A stretch of DNA of 64,000 nucleotides from a virus, in the IMG/VR virus record IMGVR_UViG_3300044986_000731, positions 1 through 64,000 of that record. One strand, 5' to 3'. The position numbers were made by a program, and so were the translations under genes. Position 1 is the stretch's first letter, and each line of letters opens with the position of its first letter. Shown here in pieces: positions 7,124 to 15,842 of this stretch. The notes beneath the pieces are model-generated. The model searched no databases, had not been told where the DNA came from, and was given only the letters and a program-made list of their open reading frames with translations.

Positions 7124-7456
7124 ATGGAGACGATCGACATCCACATCGACGAAGAGCGTTGCGAGCAGAGGGCGGTCCACGCGATCGGCACCGTGCTGCG
7201 AGACGCAGGTTGGCGTTACGAAACGGCGGTGATGCTCGCCACATCGGCTAAGAGACTCGCCGAGTTGGCGAGAGTGCTCGGTCAGGCGAAGGCGGAGTTC
7301 GGCGAGGCGGTTCAGGAGTTCGTGCGGAGGGTTGCCGCCAGCGGCGACGACCCTCGCGAGATCGACGGCGACGTGTATCAGGGCCTCGCGGAGGCGGTCT
7401 TCGCGAGGTGCGGTTCGAGGCTCGGAATCAAGATTCACAGAGAGGAATGCCAATGA
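7124..7456 (+). CDS. Helical phage protein of unknown function (110 aa)
   Basis: ATG preceded by AAGAAAGGAGCGATTCG. The product is mostly helical, acidic, with A-K-R-L-A-E-L-A-R-V-L-G-Q-A-K in the middle. No motif recognised. Its stop codon overlaps the next start. The region before it carries AGTCTGGACAC just after the previous stop. Confidence 0.75.
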   Translation: METIDIHIDEERCEQRAVHAIGTVLRDAGWRYETAVMLATSAKRLAELARVLGQAKAEFGEAVQEFVRRVAASGDDPREIDGDVYQGLAEAVFARCGSRLGIKIHREECQ

Positions 7457-7812
7457 ACGCGATCTACTCGATCCATCCGACGTGGCAGGACGGCGTGCTC
7501 GCATTCGACGACCCGGCTCGCGGGCTAGTTCGAGAGCCGTTCGTCGCGGGCGCTGATGAGGTGCTGCGATCGCTCGCCTCGCGAGTGAGCGATCGATGCC
7601 GAGAGGGGTTCACGCTGCTATTCAGCGACGGCCCGTTCCCCGGGTCGCAGATTCGTGTCGTGAGAAAAGAGGCCGACTACGGCGGCAACTGGTACGAGAG
7701 CGAGGACGGCAGCCTGCGTGGCTGGCTGTGCCCCGCGCTCTATCGGTACTACCCCGTCGCGCCGGACTCGCTGTATCTGGAGATTCGAGAGCCGAAGGGA
7801 GGTGCCGAATGA
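7453..7812 (+). CDS. Phage protein of unknown function, DUF6717-like (119 aa)
   Basis: ATG overlaps the stop of the previous gene. The C-terminal half has N-W-Y-E-S-E-D-G-S-L-R-G-W-L-C-P-A-L-Y-R and, near the end, S-L-Y-L-E-I. I recall a phage family (DUF6717, from memory) with a W-Y-x-G-W-L-C-P-A-L-F-x-Y-F signature at about this length; the match is suggestive only. Function unknown. Confidence 0.75.
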   Translation: MNAIYSIHPTWQDGVLAFDDPARGLVREPFVAGADEVLRSLASRVSDRCREGFTLLFSDGPFPGSQIRVVRKEADYGGNWYESEDGSLRGWLCPALYRYYPVAPDSLYLEIREPKGGAE

Positions 7813-8066
7813 ACCGAGTGACTCAGGAGATTTGCAACTCAGTGCGTGGATCGGATGCGGCGGAGCGGGCGAGGCTCGTGCGGGAGATTCCGCAGGAGCG
7901 TCGAGCCGAGTACCTGCGAGTCGCGTACCTGACGGTGATCGCGCCGTCCATGATGCAGGACTCAGTGCCGAGCGTCGCAGCGAACGTGGCCTACCACGCT
8001 CTTTGCGACCACGTCGATTGGCATGCGGTGGCTGAATTCATGTCGACGGTGCCGGAGGAAAACTGA
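7809..8066 (+). CDS. Small helical protein of unknown function (85 aa)
   Basis: ATG overlaps the preceding stop; site GGGAGGTGCC. Product is helical with A-E-Y-L-R-V-A-Y-L-T-V-I-A-P-S near the middle. No motif. Its last base is the A of the next ATG. Confidence 0.7.
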   Translation: MNRVTQEICNSVRGSDAAERARLVREIPQERRAEYLRVAYLTVIAPSMMQDSVPSVAANVAYHALCDHVDWHAVAEFMSTVPEEN

Positions 8067-8506
8067 TGCACACCGTGACGTACGAATGGCGAGTCAGCGA
8101 GCGTGTCGTGCTGAGGCCCGGCGACACGTTCCGCGCTCGCGGCGGGCCGTTTTGGAGGAGCGGCGGGCAGCGAGTCTCGCTCGCCGCTCCGGGGCCGTTC
8201 CGCTTCATCGAGGCTCACATCCACGCAGGCAAGTCCGGTCGCGTGTCGATCCTCGCGGTCGATCGCGACGGTCATCGGTGCGAACTCCGCGTCTCGGGGA
8301 CGCGGTGGACCCGCATCGACGAGTCCGTAGTCCCGAGGCTCTACACCATCACGGGGAAAAAGAGAGATGCGAAATCGCGCAAAACTACTGGCAAGGGGCG
8401 ACGCGGTGCTCCTCGAAGCCTCGGAACTAGAGACAAGTCCACCCGAGAATCTCAGCAGCACGGCGTCGCTGCGTCGGGCGGCGAGGAGATACACGACGGC
8501 TGCTGA
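8066..8506 (+). CDS. Small beta-rich phage protein (146 aa) with a disordered tail overlapping the next gene
   Basis: Residues 10-95 contain R-P-G-D-T-F-R-A-R-G-G-P-F-W-R, V-S-L-A-A-P-G-P-F-R-F and H-R-C-E-L-R-V-S-G, a pattern I recall in short phage proteins (VxxGDxFRxSGGPYW ... GxxF) of unknown function. From about residue 98 to the end the product is basic and low in complexity, and that part lies on top of the gene starting at 8367. The tail is therefore probably a by-product of the overlap. Confidence 0.75.
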   Translation: MHTVTYEWRVSERVVLRPGDTFRARGGPFWRSGGQRVSLAAPGPFRFIEAHIHAGKSGRVSILAVDRDGHRCELRVSGTRWTRIDESVVPRLYTITGKKRDAKSRKTTGKGRRGAPRSLGTRDKSTRESQQHGVAASGGEEIHDGC

Positions 8507-8657
8507 CGCCTACAAGCGCGCAGGTCTCGGCATCATGGCGAGACGGTGCTACGCCAGCGCGGCGAGGTGCTGGTCGGCGGTCGGCGAGCAGAATCTGCAC
8601 GAGACAGCGCACGCATGGGAGACGGCGATCCCCGTCTACTGGGAGGACGACCTGTGA
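8367..8657 (+). CDS. Small helical protein (96 aa) overlapping the previous gene
   Basis: ATG preceded by GGGGAAAAAGAGAG, inside the end of the preceding gene (140-base overlap, other frame). The product is helical, rich in Ala and Arg, with repeated aromatic positions (Y-T-T-A-A-D-A-Y-K-R-A-G, R-R-C-Y-A-S-A-A-R-C-W) suggestive of a TPR-like helical pair. Its end overlaps the helicase start by four bases (GTGA). Function unknown. Confidence 0.7.
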   Translation: MRNRAKLLARGDAVLLEASELETSPPENLSSTASLRRAARRYTTAADAYKRAGLGIMARRCYASAARCWSAVGEQNLHETAHAWETAIPVYWEDDL

Positions 8658-10030
8658 TCAAGCCGTTTCGTCACCAACTCGAAGAGGCCGACATGATCCG
8701 CCGCAGGCCAGCATGCCTGATCGCTGCGGACATGGGCACAGGCAAGAGTTACGCCACGCTGCTCGGCTTGCGAGAGCAGCGGTGCATCCTGATCGCGTGC
8801 CCAATCGCAGTCGGTGCGGCGTGGGTCAAGCAAATCGAGATGTTCGACGCAGACCGCACGGCCGTGCTGCTCGTGGACGGCACGACGGCAAGCCGAGCGG
8901 CGAGGCTCGCGAAGGTCGCCGGTGACCGGCCACTCGCCGTGATCGTGAACTACGACGCCGTGTCTCGCGCGGGGTCGGCGCTCGGGAAGGCGGTCGCGGC
9001 TCGCAAGTGGGATGCGATCGTGCTCGACGAGTCTCACCGCGTCAAAAGTCACACTGGAAAGGCGAGCAAGTATTTCTTCTCGCTCGCAAAGGCGAATCCG
9101 GGTGCGAAGCGAATATGCCTGAGCGGCACGCCGACGCCGCACAGCCCGCTGGACTGGTGGTCGCAGTTTCGCTTTCTCGACCCGGCCATCCTCGGCGAAA
9201 ACTTCACGGCTTTCCGTAACCGAGTGGCGATCATGCACCCGTGGGTGAAGGGCTGGGTCACCGGATTCCGGCCAGACGCACTCGCGGCTATGGCGACTCG
9301 CATTGATCCGCTGATCTATCGCGTCCGTGCCGATGACGTGCTCGACTTGCCGGATCAGATACACACGCAGGTTCCTGTGACGCTGCCGCCGAAGAGCCTC
9401 GCGTTCTATCGCGCGATAGAAGACGAGATGATCGCAATCGTCGAGACGGGCGAGGTGGTGTCGGCGCAGAATGCACTCGTGGTCGTGACGAGACTCCAGC
9501 AGGCGACGTCGGGGTTCGCGGTGTCAGAGCAGGGCGACGTCGTGCCCGTGTGTGAGACAAATGCGAAAGCGGCGGCTGTGCGAGACCTGATTGAAGACCT
9601 CGACGAGCCTGTGGTGGTCTTTGCAAAGTTCGTTCACGACCTCGACTGCATCGCAGCCGCTTGCAAGTCTTGCAATCGCAAGAGTCTGGAACTCAGCGGA
9701 CGAAAAAAGGAGTTAGCCGAGTGGCAGTCGGCGACAGGCAATGAGGTGATCGTCGTTCAGCAGCAGGCAGGCGGATGCGGAATCGATTTGACCCGATCGA
9801 GCGCCGGCATATACTTCTCGCTCTCGCACTCGCTCGGCGACTACTCGCAGTCGCTCGCTCGCCTGCGAAGGCCCGGTCAGACACGGACGGTCAGGTACTG
9901 GCACCTCGTCGCATCAGAGACGGTCGACGAGGCGATCTACGCCGCCATCGAGCGGAAAGCCGACATCACGGAAGCGGTCATCTCGCGGCTCACACGGAGG
10001 GTTACTGGCAATGCTCGTCGCCACAAATAG
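8654..10030 (+). CDS. SNF2-type DEAD/DEAH-box helicase/translocase (458 aa)
   Basis: ATP-dependent DNA translocase of superfamily 2. The GTG start overlaps the preceding stop; the frame is open upstream but over another gene. Motif I A-A-D-M-G-T-G-K-S (24-32), motif II D-E-S-H (125-128), motif III S-G-T-P-T-P (157-162), and motif VI S-L-A-R-L-R-R-P-G-Q (400-409) are all present, with the C-terminal RecA lobe beginning near V-V-F-A-K-F. The order and the arginine-rich R-L-R-R-P-G-Q motif are typical of SNF2-like phage helicases. It is compact, with no extra domain. It precedes the exonuclease and overlaps it by 20 bases, consistent with a role in replication or recombination. Confidence 0.93.
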   Translation: MIKPFRHQLEEADMIRRRPACLIAADMGTGKSYATLLGLREQRCILIACPIAVGAAWVKQIEMFDADRTAVLLVDGTTASRAARLAKVAGDRPLAVIVNYDAVSRAGSALGKAVAARKWDAIVLDESHRVKSHTGKASKYFFSLAKANPGAKRICLSGTPTPHSPLDWWSQFRFLDPAILGENFTAFRNRVAIMHPWVKGWVTGFRPDALAAMATRIDPLIYRVRADDVLDLPDQIHTQVPVTLPPKSLAFYRAIEDEMIAIVETGEVVSAQNALVVVTRLQQATSGFAVSEQGDVVPVCETNAKAAAVRDLIEDLDEPVVVFAKFVHDLDCIAAACKSCNRKSLELSGRKKELAEWQSATGNEVIVVQQQAGGCGIDLTRSSAGIYFSLSHSLGDYSQSLARLRRPGQTRTVRYWHLVASETVDEAIYAAIERKADITEAVISRLTRRVTGNARRHK

Positions 10031-10853
10031 TCTGGAAACGGTACTCACCACGGACGACATGACGAACGAGGCGTATCACGCCGAGCGAGATCACATCTCG
10101 CGTTCGACGGCGTTTCGCTTCGCTGGGCCGCACGGCGCCGTCGCTCAGAAGTTCCACGACGCCGGCGGCGTGATCTTCTCGGGCAACTCGTCCACGGACT
10201 TCGGCTCGGCAGTCGATCGAGCGGTCGGCGCCCTAATGTCTGGAATCGATTACCGCAGCCTCGTCACGGTGTGCCCGCCGGAGTGCCTGACGAGCAACGG
10301 CCAGCGCAGGGGGAAGGCGTACGAGCAGTGGAAGCAAAGCATCTCGGCTGATGCCATCGAGGTCAGTGCGAGTGACGCGACGAAGGTCGACGCGATGATC
10401 GCGTCTCTTCTGGAGCATGACCAAGCGAGATCGCTCATCGAGACCTGCGAAAGTTCGCAGCGGTCGGTGTTCTGGATCGACGACGACGGCCACAAGAGAA
10501 AGGCTCGCGCCGACGGCGTGTCGAAGTCGGGACAGTGGTGGGACTTGAAAACGACTTCTTCCGAGTGGGACGTGATCCGCCACTCGTTCCGCCGGTTCGG
10601 CTACCACTGGCAGGCGGCGTGGTACTCGGACGCGAGAGACGCCGCTGCCGGCGGGCCTCTCGGGTTCGCGTTCCCTTTCGTCGTGATCCAGACGTTCGCG
10701 CCGTTCTGCGTCTCCGTGATCGAGATCACGGAGGACAGCCTCGCGAGAGCACGCGAAGAGATTCGTGAGACGCTCTCGCTCATCAAGACTCGCCGGGAGA
10801 CCGGCGTGTATCTGCCCGCCTCGTATCACGAGACCGTGCGGATCGACGTGTGA
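10011..10853 (+). CDS. PD-(D/E)XK exonuclease, RecE/exonuclease VIII-like (280 aa)
   Basis: Probable 5'-3' dsDNA exonuclease for recombination. Opening signature Y-H-A-E-R-D-H-I-S-R-S-T near residues 22-33 is typical of the RecE-like (DUF3799) family. The metal-binding core is visible as A-D168-G ... D178-L-K180, with Q201 in Y-H-W-Q-A-A-W-Y as the downstream Q motif. Start overlaps the helicase gene by 20 bases. The next gene looks like an ssDNA-binding protein, so the pair may act like phage exonuclease/annealing systems, although no canonical annealase (Beta, RecT, Erf) is seen. Confidence 0.88.
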   Translation: MLVATNSLETVLTTDDMTNEAYHAERDHISRSTAFRFAGPHGAVAQKFHDAGGVIFSGNSSTDFGSAVDRAVGALMSGIDYRSLVTVCPPECLTSNGQRRGKAYEQWKQSISADAIEVSASDATKVDAMIASLLEHDQARSLIETCESSQRSVFWIDDDGHKRKARADGVSKSGQWWDLKTTSSEWDVIRHSFRRFGYHWQAAWYSDARDAAAGGPLGFAFPFVVIQTFAPFCVSVIEITEDSLARAREEIRETLSLIKTRRETGVYLPASYHETVRIDV

Positions 10854-10885
10854 CCCTTGTTTTCCTTTTCTACGGAGGTGTCGAT

Positions 10886-11641
10886 ATGACTGCGATTTCC
10901 ACGACGACCGGGCCGAGCATGGCTGATCTCGCGAGGGCGAACCTCGGCGAGGACGCCTCGCTGACGGCGAAAGACCTGACGCGGATCAAGATTCCTGCCG
11001 GCGGCTCCACGATCTGGACGTGGTCCGAGCAGGGCGAGGACCGCAGCGACAAGAGCCTCGTCGGCCGTCTCGTCGTCGTCTGCCGCGAGGAGCAGATTCT
11101 CTGGCCCTCGCTTCAGGCGACGACCGGAAGTCCTCCCCTAATGACCGCGCACGGGCAACTCGCCGTGCGGCAGGGCAGCGACTACGGCGACCTCGACGCC
11201 GAAGTCATCGAGGCGGCTCGTCGGGACGACGGTCTGTACGACACGGCGAAAATCCCGTACTTCTCGTGGGTGAACAACACCTGCCGCGCGAAGTCTCGTC
11301 GCGTCGTTGGTCTGCTGCGTGAGGGCGACGTCCTGCCGGTGTTCGTCTCGCTCCCGGGCACCTCGCTCCGCGCGATGAACACGCTGCTGCGTGAGATCAC
11401 GAAGCGTGGCCTGTACCACTGGCAGGCCACGGTGGAACTGGTGCTGGAGCGACGCAAGGGATCGCGGTCCGACTACAGCGTCCTCTCCGAGTCGCGGTGC
11501 CGCGTCGTCAGCGAAGACCGGTCGGCTGAGAGCGTGACCTTCAAGTCTCGCTACACCGACGTGTTCACCACGGTGGTCTGCCCACCGCTGGAGTCGCGAG
11601 TGCGTTCCGTCGCGGCGATCTCCAGCGACGTGCCGTTCTGA
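10886..11641 (+). CDS. Probable phage ssDNA-binding protein (251 aa)
   Basis: The ATG at 10886 has a strong site (GGAGGTGTCGAT); an upstream in-frame start lacks one. The product begins with S-M-A-D-L-A-R-A-N-L-G and K-D-L-T-R-I-K-I-P-A-G-G-S-T, then V-G-R-L-V-V-V-C-R-E-E, Y-F-S-W-V-N-N and V-F-V-S-L-P-G-T-S-L. I recall phage proteins with the same LxRIKIPxGG opening encoded beside exonucleases and helicases, and regarded as single-strand DNA-binding proteins. Direct evidence here is position plus resemblance. A strong terminator follows, ending this unit. Confidence 0.7.
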   Translation: MTAISTTTGPSMADLARANLGEDASLTAKDLTRIKIPAGGSTIWTWSEQGEDRSDKSLVGRLVVVCREEQILWPSLQATTGSPPLMTAHGQLAVRQGSDYGDLDAEVIEAARRDDGLYDTAKIPYFSWVNNTCRAKSRRVVGLLREGDVLPVFVSLPGTSLRAMNTLLREITKRGLYHWQATVELVLERRKGSRSDYSVLSESRCRVVSEDRSAESVTFKSRYTDVFTTVVCPPLESRVRSVAAISSDVPF

Positions 11642-11678
11642 GCCTGAGCCTGCCTCGCACGCAGCGAAAGGGCTTCAC

Positions 11679-11716
11679 AACCCCCGGCGGTGATCATGCC
11701 GCCGGGGGTTTTCTCT
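11679..11716 (+). terminator. Strong Rho-independent terminator
   Basis: Twelve-base perfect stem AACCCCCGGCGG / CCGCCGGGGGTT with an 8-base loop (TGATCATG), followed by TTCTCTCT. It lies 38 bases behind the stop of the ssDNA-binding gene and closes the early recombination unit. The primase gene starts 28 bases later, with no good promoter visible in the gap, so read-through may be needed to express it. Confidence 0.92.
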
Positions 11717-11743
11717 CTCACGACTGACACGGAGGCAGTCTGC

Positions 11744-13405
11744 ATGTCCAGCAGTGACTACGACGTTGACTCTCTTTTCAAGTCGGCCTCGTCGCTCGGC
11801 GCGAGAGGCTGGAAGATCGTCCGACTCTACGGTGTCACGTCGCAGGGAAAGTGCACCTGCGACAAGGGTTCGGCCTGCACAACACCGGGCAAGCACCCGT
11901 CGAGCGGCGTCGGCTGGCAACACCGAGCGACCGACTCGGAGGACGAGATCGAGAGATTCTTCACGGGGGACGGCAGGCAGAACGAACTCGAACGTGTGAA
12001 CATCGGCGTGCGTCTCGGGCCGACGAGCGGCATCGTAGACCTAGAGTATGACGACGAGCGAGGCGAGGAGGACATCCGCCGCTGGGGCCTCGACGCGATA
12101 GACACCCCCGCGTACACGTCGGGTCGCGGCATCCACCGCATCTTCCGCTGGGCGTCTTGGATGCCGACCGAGACTGCCGTCCTCAAGGCAGGCTCGATCG
12201 AGGTGAGGCTGGGCGGCGGAGACCGCGCTCTCCAGTCGGTGGTGCCACCGTCTCGTCATCACTCGGGAAGAAACTACGCATGGCTCCCCGGCCGCTCGCC
12301 CGATGACATCCCGCCGGCTGAGATACCGCAGGCGTTCCGCGACGAGTTACTGCGGCTCAACGCAGGCAAGGCCACGAGCGGTGCTATTGCGAGGGCAAAA
12401 AGGACGGTCGCCGCAGGACGAAAATGCGGAGTGGGCGAGCGGCATGACTTCCTCGTAGGCATGGCTTCTTACCACTCAGGCCGGTGCCACAAGTTCAATG
12501 ACGCCGAGTACACGATCGTGTATCACACTATGCTCGCGCTGAACGCATATCACTGCGATCCGCCGAAGGCCGACGACGAGGTCGCCACGATATCGAGATC
12601 GCAGTTCGAGCACTATCGGCTCAGGAAGGAAGCCCGGCGGCGAGGCAACACGTACGAGCGGTACGGGTTGGAGTACTCGCACGAAGATCGGTGCTGGACC
12701 CCGGGGTCGTGGCGGGCGACGATCGTCCGCAGCCAGCCGCCGATCTACAAACTGTACATTCCGAACGCCGACGCCCCGAGCGACCCACCTCACTGCGTGA
12801 GGCTCACCGTCGAGCAGTGGAACAACGCGAGAGACACGGCGTGCGCCGTCCAGAAGGTCGCGCCGAGAGTCACGCTCCTCGATCCATCGTCGGCGAGGTG
12901 GAACGCGACGTGGTCAGGCATGTCCGTGAAGGACGATCTCGGCAACTACACGGACATCCGAGGCATCGCGGCCATTCTCGCCGAGGAGGCCGACGAGGAG
13001 GCTGCTCCGAGCGAGTACTCCGTGATCGCGAGACATGCTGGCATATTGCTCGCGTATCTGAACGGGTTCGTCGCCGCAGAGAGCGAGAGCGAGGACGACA
13101 AGGCACCGAACTCGAACGGCGTGCCGAAATGGATTCGCGACGACGAGACAGGCGAGTGGGTGCTCTGGCTGCGGTGGCATGAGACTCTCGACCATGCCGA
13201 GCGTCGTCAGGGCAACTACCGGATCGGCGACGCCGAGCGTGCGATCCTCGCCGAGGAGATTCGCCGCCGAGCGGGACTCAAGGAAATCCCGAGCGGACGT
13301 CCGCCGAAAAACATCAAGCCTCGATCGCGGTACTGGCTGTTCTCTCGCGGCATCGTCGATGCGGTGCGGTCGATCGTCGGTGAGTCTGCGGAGGACGAGG
13401 CATGA
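11744..13405 (+). CDS. Prim-Pol (bifunctional primase-polymerase N-terminal type) protein (553 aa)
   Basis: ATG at 11744 with site CGGAGGC; the upstream extension would run through the terminator. Residues 15-190 fit the archaeo-eukaryotic Prim-Pol fold: G-W-K-I-V-R-L-Y, C-T-C-D-K-G-S-A-C-T-T-P-G-K-H-P, V-N-I-G-V-R-L-G, V-D99-L-E101-Y-D, and S-G-R-G-I-H-R-I-F. The C...C-xx-PGKHP loop and the acidic D-x-E pair are the family hallmarks. The region G-E-R-H-D-F-L-V-G-M-A-S-Y (about 235-300) matches the helical domain that often follows. The last 240 residues are not recognised and there is no Walker A motif, so the helicase partner must be separate; a UvrD-like gene follows with a 4-base overlap. 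Confidence 0.85.
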   Translation: MSSSDYDVDSLFKSASSLGARGWKIVRLYGVTSQGKCTCDKGSACTTPGKHPSSGVGWQHRATDSEDEIERFFTGDGRQNELERVNIGVRLGPTSGIVDLEYDDERGEEDIRRWGLDAIDTPAYTSGRGIHRIFRWASWMPTETAVLKAGSIEVRLGGGDRALQSVVPPSRHHSGRNYAWLPGRSPDDIPPAEIPQAFRDELLRLNAGKATSGAIARAKRTVAAGRKCGVGERHDFLVGMASYHSGRCHKFNDAEYTIVYHTMLALNAYHCDPPKADDEVATISRSQFEHYRLRKEARRRGNTYERYGLEYSHEDRCWTPGSWRATIVRSQPPIYKLYIPNADAPSDPPHCVRLTVEQWNNARDTACAVQKVAPRVTLLDPSSARWNATWSGMSVKDDLGNYTDIRGIAAILAEEADEEAAPSEYSVIARHAGILLAYLNGFVAAESESEDDKAPNSNGVPKWIRDDETGEWVLWLRWHETLDHAERRQGNYRIGDAERAILAEEIRRRAGLKEIPSGRPPKNIKPRSRYWLFSRGIVDAVRSIVGESAEDEA

Positions 13406-15078
13406 CGACGAAGCCGAAGGTCACACGCACGATCGGCGGTCCGGGCACCGGCAAGACACGGCTGATCCTCAGCCAACTCACGGCCGCGAGAGATGAGATG
13501 CGGCTCGCGACGGACGAGGTCGCCCTGTGCACGTTCTCGGTCGCAGGCCGTGCCGAGATCAGCGAGCGTGCGTCTCGCGAGTGGGGCGTCGGTGTAGAGA
13601 CGCTCACGCGAGACGGGTGGTTTCGTACGGCGCACTCGATTGCATACAAGCAGTGCGAGACTCGCAGAGGCCAGTTGATCAGCGAATCGGACACTGAGTG
13701 GCTCGCGGCTGCCGTCGGCGCGAAGATCGGCGTGGCGATGGACGAGCGAGGTGAGCGTCGGTACATGCAGGGCGCCGACGACACTCCCGTGACGCTCGCA
13801 CTCACGGCATGGGACGTCGCGAGAAACATGTGCGTGCCGCTTCGACGAGTCGTGTCACGGATCAACCTCCAGACACCGGGCTGCCAGATCGACGAGGACG
13901 GCGCGAAGCGAGTGATCGAGCGATACGAGTCCGCGAAGCGTCGCGAGGACCGGCTCGACTTCGTCGACCTCATCAGCGCATTCGCCGGCATCAGGCACAC
14001 GGTGGAAGGCTCGTCGCCGTGCGAGCCTGTGGGAGACGTCCCCGAGTCGATCCGTGTTTTGGCCGTCGACGAGGCGCAGGACTCTTCTCGTCTGGTCGAT
14101 GCCGTCTGCCGTAGACTGGCTTACGGAGGCAATGTCGAGCGAGTCTATATCACTGGCGACCCATTTCAATCGTGCCACGGATTTGCTGGCGGCGACTACC
14201 GGCTGTTTCTCGGCTGGGAAGTCGACGAAGAGTGCGTGATGCCGCAGAGTTACCGCTGCCCGCCCGAGGTCATGCGGCTGGGGGAATCATGCCTGCGACG
14301 CATGAGGCAGGGCTACCGCGACAGGAAGATCAACCCGGCGACGCACGTCGGACGGGTTCGCTCGTTTATGTCGGCCGAGGAGGCCATGCGGGGCATCAAC
14401 GCGGACACGTCTACGCTCGTGCTCGGCCGGTGCGTCCACTCACTGTCTGGATACCTGCACTATCTCGACTCGCACTCGCTCCCGTGGTCGTGGGCGTCTT
14501 CGAGTGCGTCGAGCGACGCAAACTCTGGATACCGTGCCCTGTACGACCTGTCTCGCGGGATGCCCGTGTCGGGCGACTCGTGGAGAGCCGCCATCGCGAT
14601 GCTGTCGGTGAGAAGCGAGGAGCACGGAGAGTTGCTCGCGAGGGGGGAGAAGGCCGCGTGGCAGGACGGCCGTCGCCGGCACATCGACGTCGCGAGGCCA
14701 TGCGAGGAGGACTACGGGCTGCTCGGAGTCCAGCCGGCGCTCCGATCGCTGATCGAGTCCGGGCGTTGGACTTTTGCCGTCGATCCACGACGCCGCGATC
14801 GCGCCGTGAAGTGGCTCGCGGTCGCGGAGAAGCACGGCCCGGACCTCGCAGGGAGTCCACGTATCCGCGTGTCGACCATACACGGCGCGAAGGGGCTGGA
14901 GGCCGACCTCGTGGTCATGTCGTCACGCACGAGCGCGGCTGTCGAGCGTGGCCGAGACCTTTTCGAGGAGTCGCACGATGAGGAGTGCCGTCTCGCCTAC
15001 GTAGGCGTGACGCGAGCGAGGTACGAGTTCCGGTACGCAGACGAGGGCGGCTCGCAGAGCATGCAGTTGCCCCTCTGA
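13402..15078 (+). CDS. UvrD/PcrA-like superfamily 1 helicase (558 aa)
   Basis: Motif I G-G-P-G-T-G-K-T (12-19), motif II D-E-A-Q-D (223-227), motif III I-T-G-D-P-F-Q-S, motif IV Q-S-Y-R-C-P, motif V V-S-T-I-H-G-A-K-G-L-E-A-D, and motif VI Y-V-G-V-T-R-A-R. All are in the correct order for a 3'-5' SF1A helicase. At 558 residues it is shorter than bacterial UvrD (about 720), as usual for phage forms. Start overlaps the primase stop. It may unwind for the Prim-Pol protein during replication (inference from neighbourhood). Confidence 0.93.
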   Translation: MTTKPKVTRTIGGPGTGKTRLILSQLTAARDEMRLATDEVALCTFSVAGRAEISERASREWGVGVETLTRDGWFRTAHSIAYKQCETRRGQLISESDTEWLAAAVGAKIGVAMDERGERRYMQGADDTPVTLALTAWDVARNMCVPLRRVVSRINLQTPGCQIDEDGAKRVIERYESAKRREDRLDFVDLISAFAGIRHTVEGSSPCEPVGDVPESIRVLAVDEAQDSSRLVDAVCRRLAYGGNVERVYITGDPFQSCHGFAGGDYRLFLGWEVDEECVMPQSYRCPPEVMRLGESCLRRMRQGYRDRKINPATHVGRVRSFMSAEEAMRGINADTSTLVLGRCVHSLSGYLHYLDSHSLPWSWASSSASSDANSGYRALYDLSRGMPVSGDSWRAAIAMLSVRSEEHGELLARGEKAAWQDGRRRHIDVARPCEEDYGLLGVQPALRSLIESGRWTFAVDPRRRDRAVKWLAVAEKHGPDLAGSPRIRVSTIHGAKGLEADLVVMSSRTSAAVERGRDLFEESHDEECRLAYVGVTRARYEFRYADEGGSQSMQLPL

Positions 15079-15092
15079 CATGGAGGTCAGGC

Positions 15093-15842
15093 ATGCGTGG
15101 CATCATGTTCGCGGTGGCTGCTGCTCTGTTCGCATTGATCGCCGAGGCGGGCACGATCCAGCCCGGCAGGAAGGACTCTGAGCACATCGAGTACGGGTCT
15201 CGGTTCCATTCCGTCGCGAGGATACGGTGCCGTGAGATCGAGAGCGGAGCGTGGCAGTCTGCGTCGTGCGTGCTCGTCTCGGAGCGTACGGCACTCACGG
15301 CCGCGCATGTGGTTGTTGGCACGGACCAATGGCAGGTGTCCACGCCTTCTGGCGAATGGGTCGCCGCGACGTGGGTGGTCATGCACCCGCAGTTCAACCG
15401 TGAGAAGCCCGGTTCGTTCGACGTCGCAGTCGTGCGTCTCAATGATGCGATCGAGATCGACTACTACCCAGCGATCTACGAGGGCGACGACGAGCAGGGG
15501 CAGGTGTGCAGTCTCGCCGGTTACGGGATCACGGGAAGCATGGTCACAGGACACACGATCTCGGACGGCATCCGTCGAGGTGGCTCGAACATCGTCGAGG
15601 AGATCGAGCACGGCGTGCTCGTGTGCACCGCAGGCGGGAGGCCGACGCAACTGGAGTTCTGCATCGCACCCGGAGACTCGGGCGGCGGGCTGTTTCTCGG
15701 GCGGTACCTCGCAGGCATCCATTCTTTCGTTTCGGCGACGGGAAGATTGCCAAAGTCGCGATACGGTGACGAGTCGGCTCACACTCGGCTGTCGCCCCCG
15801 GAGATGAGGTCATGGATCAGCGAGACAGCGTCGCGAAAGTAG
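15093..15842 (+). CDS. Secreted trypsin-like serine protease (249 aa)
   Basis: ATG at 15093 with site TGGAGGTC. Residues 1-20 form a signal peptide (R-G-I-M-F-A-V-A-A-A-L-F-A-L-I-A-E-A). The mature part has the S1 triad: His72 in T-A-A-H-V-V, Asp110 in F-D-V-A-V-V-R-L, Ser196 in P-G-D-S-G-G-G. Cysteines at several positions could form disulfides. Trypsin-like proteases with signal peptides are rare in phage genomes and common in bacteria, so it may be a captured host gene. It could act in the periplasm during lysis, in exclusion of competing phages, or on the host surface; the sequence does not decide. Confidence 0.9.
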   Translation: MRGIMFAVAAALFALIAEAGTIQPGRKDSEHIEYGSRFHSVARIRCREIESGAWQSASCVLVSERTALTAAHVVVGTDQWQVSTPSGEWVAATWVVMHPQFNREKPGSFDVAVVRLNDAIEIDYYPAIYEGDDEQGQVCSLAGYGITGSMVTGHTISDGIRRGGSNIVEEIEHGVLVCTAGGRPTQLEFCIAPGDSGGGLFLGRYLAGIHSFVSATGRLPKSRYGDESAHTRLSPPEMRSWISETASRK

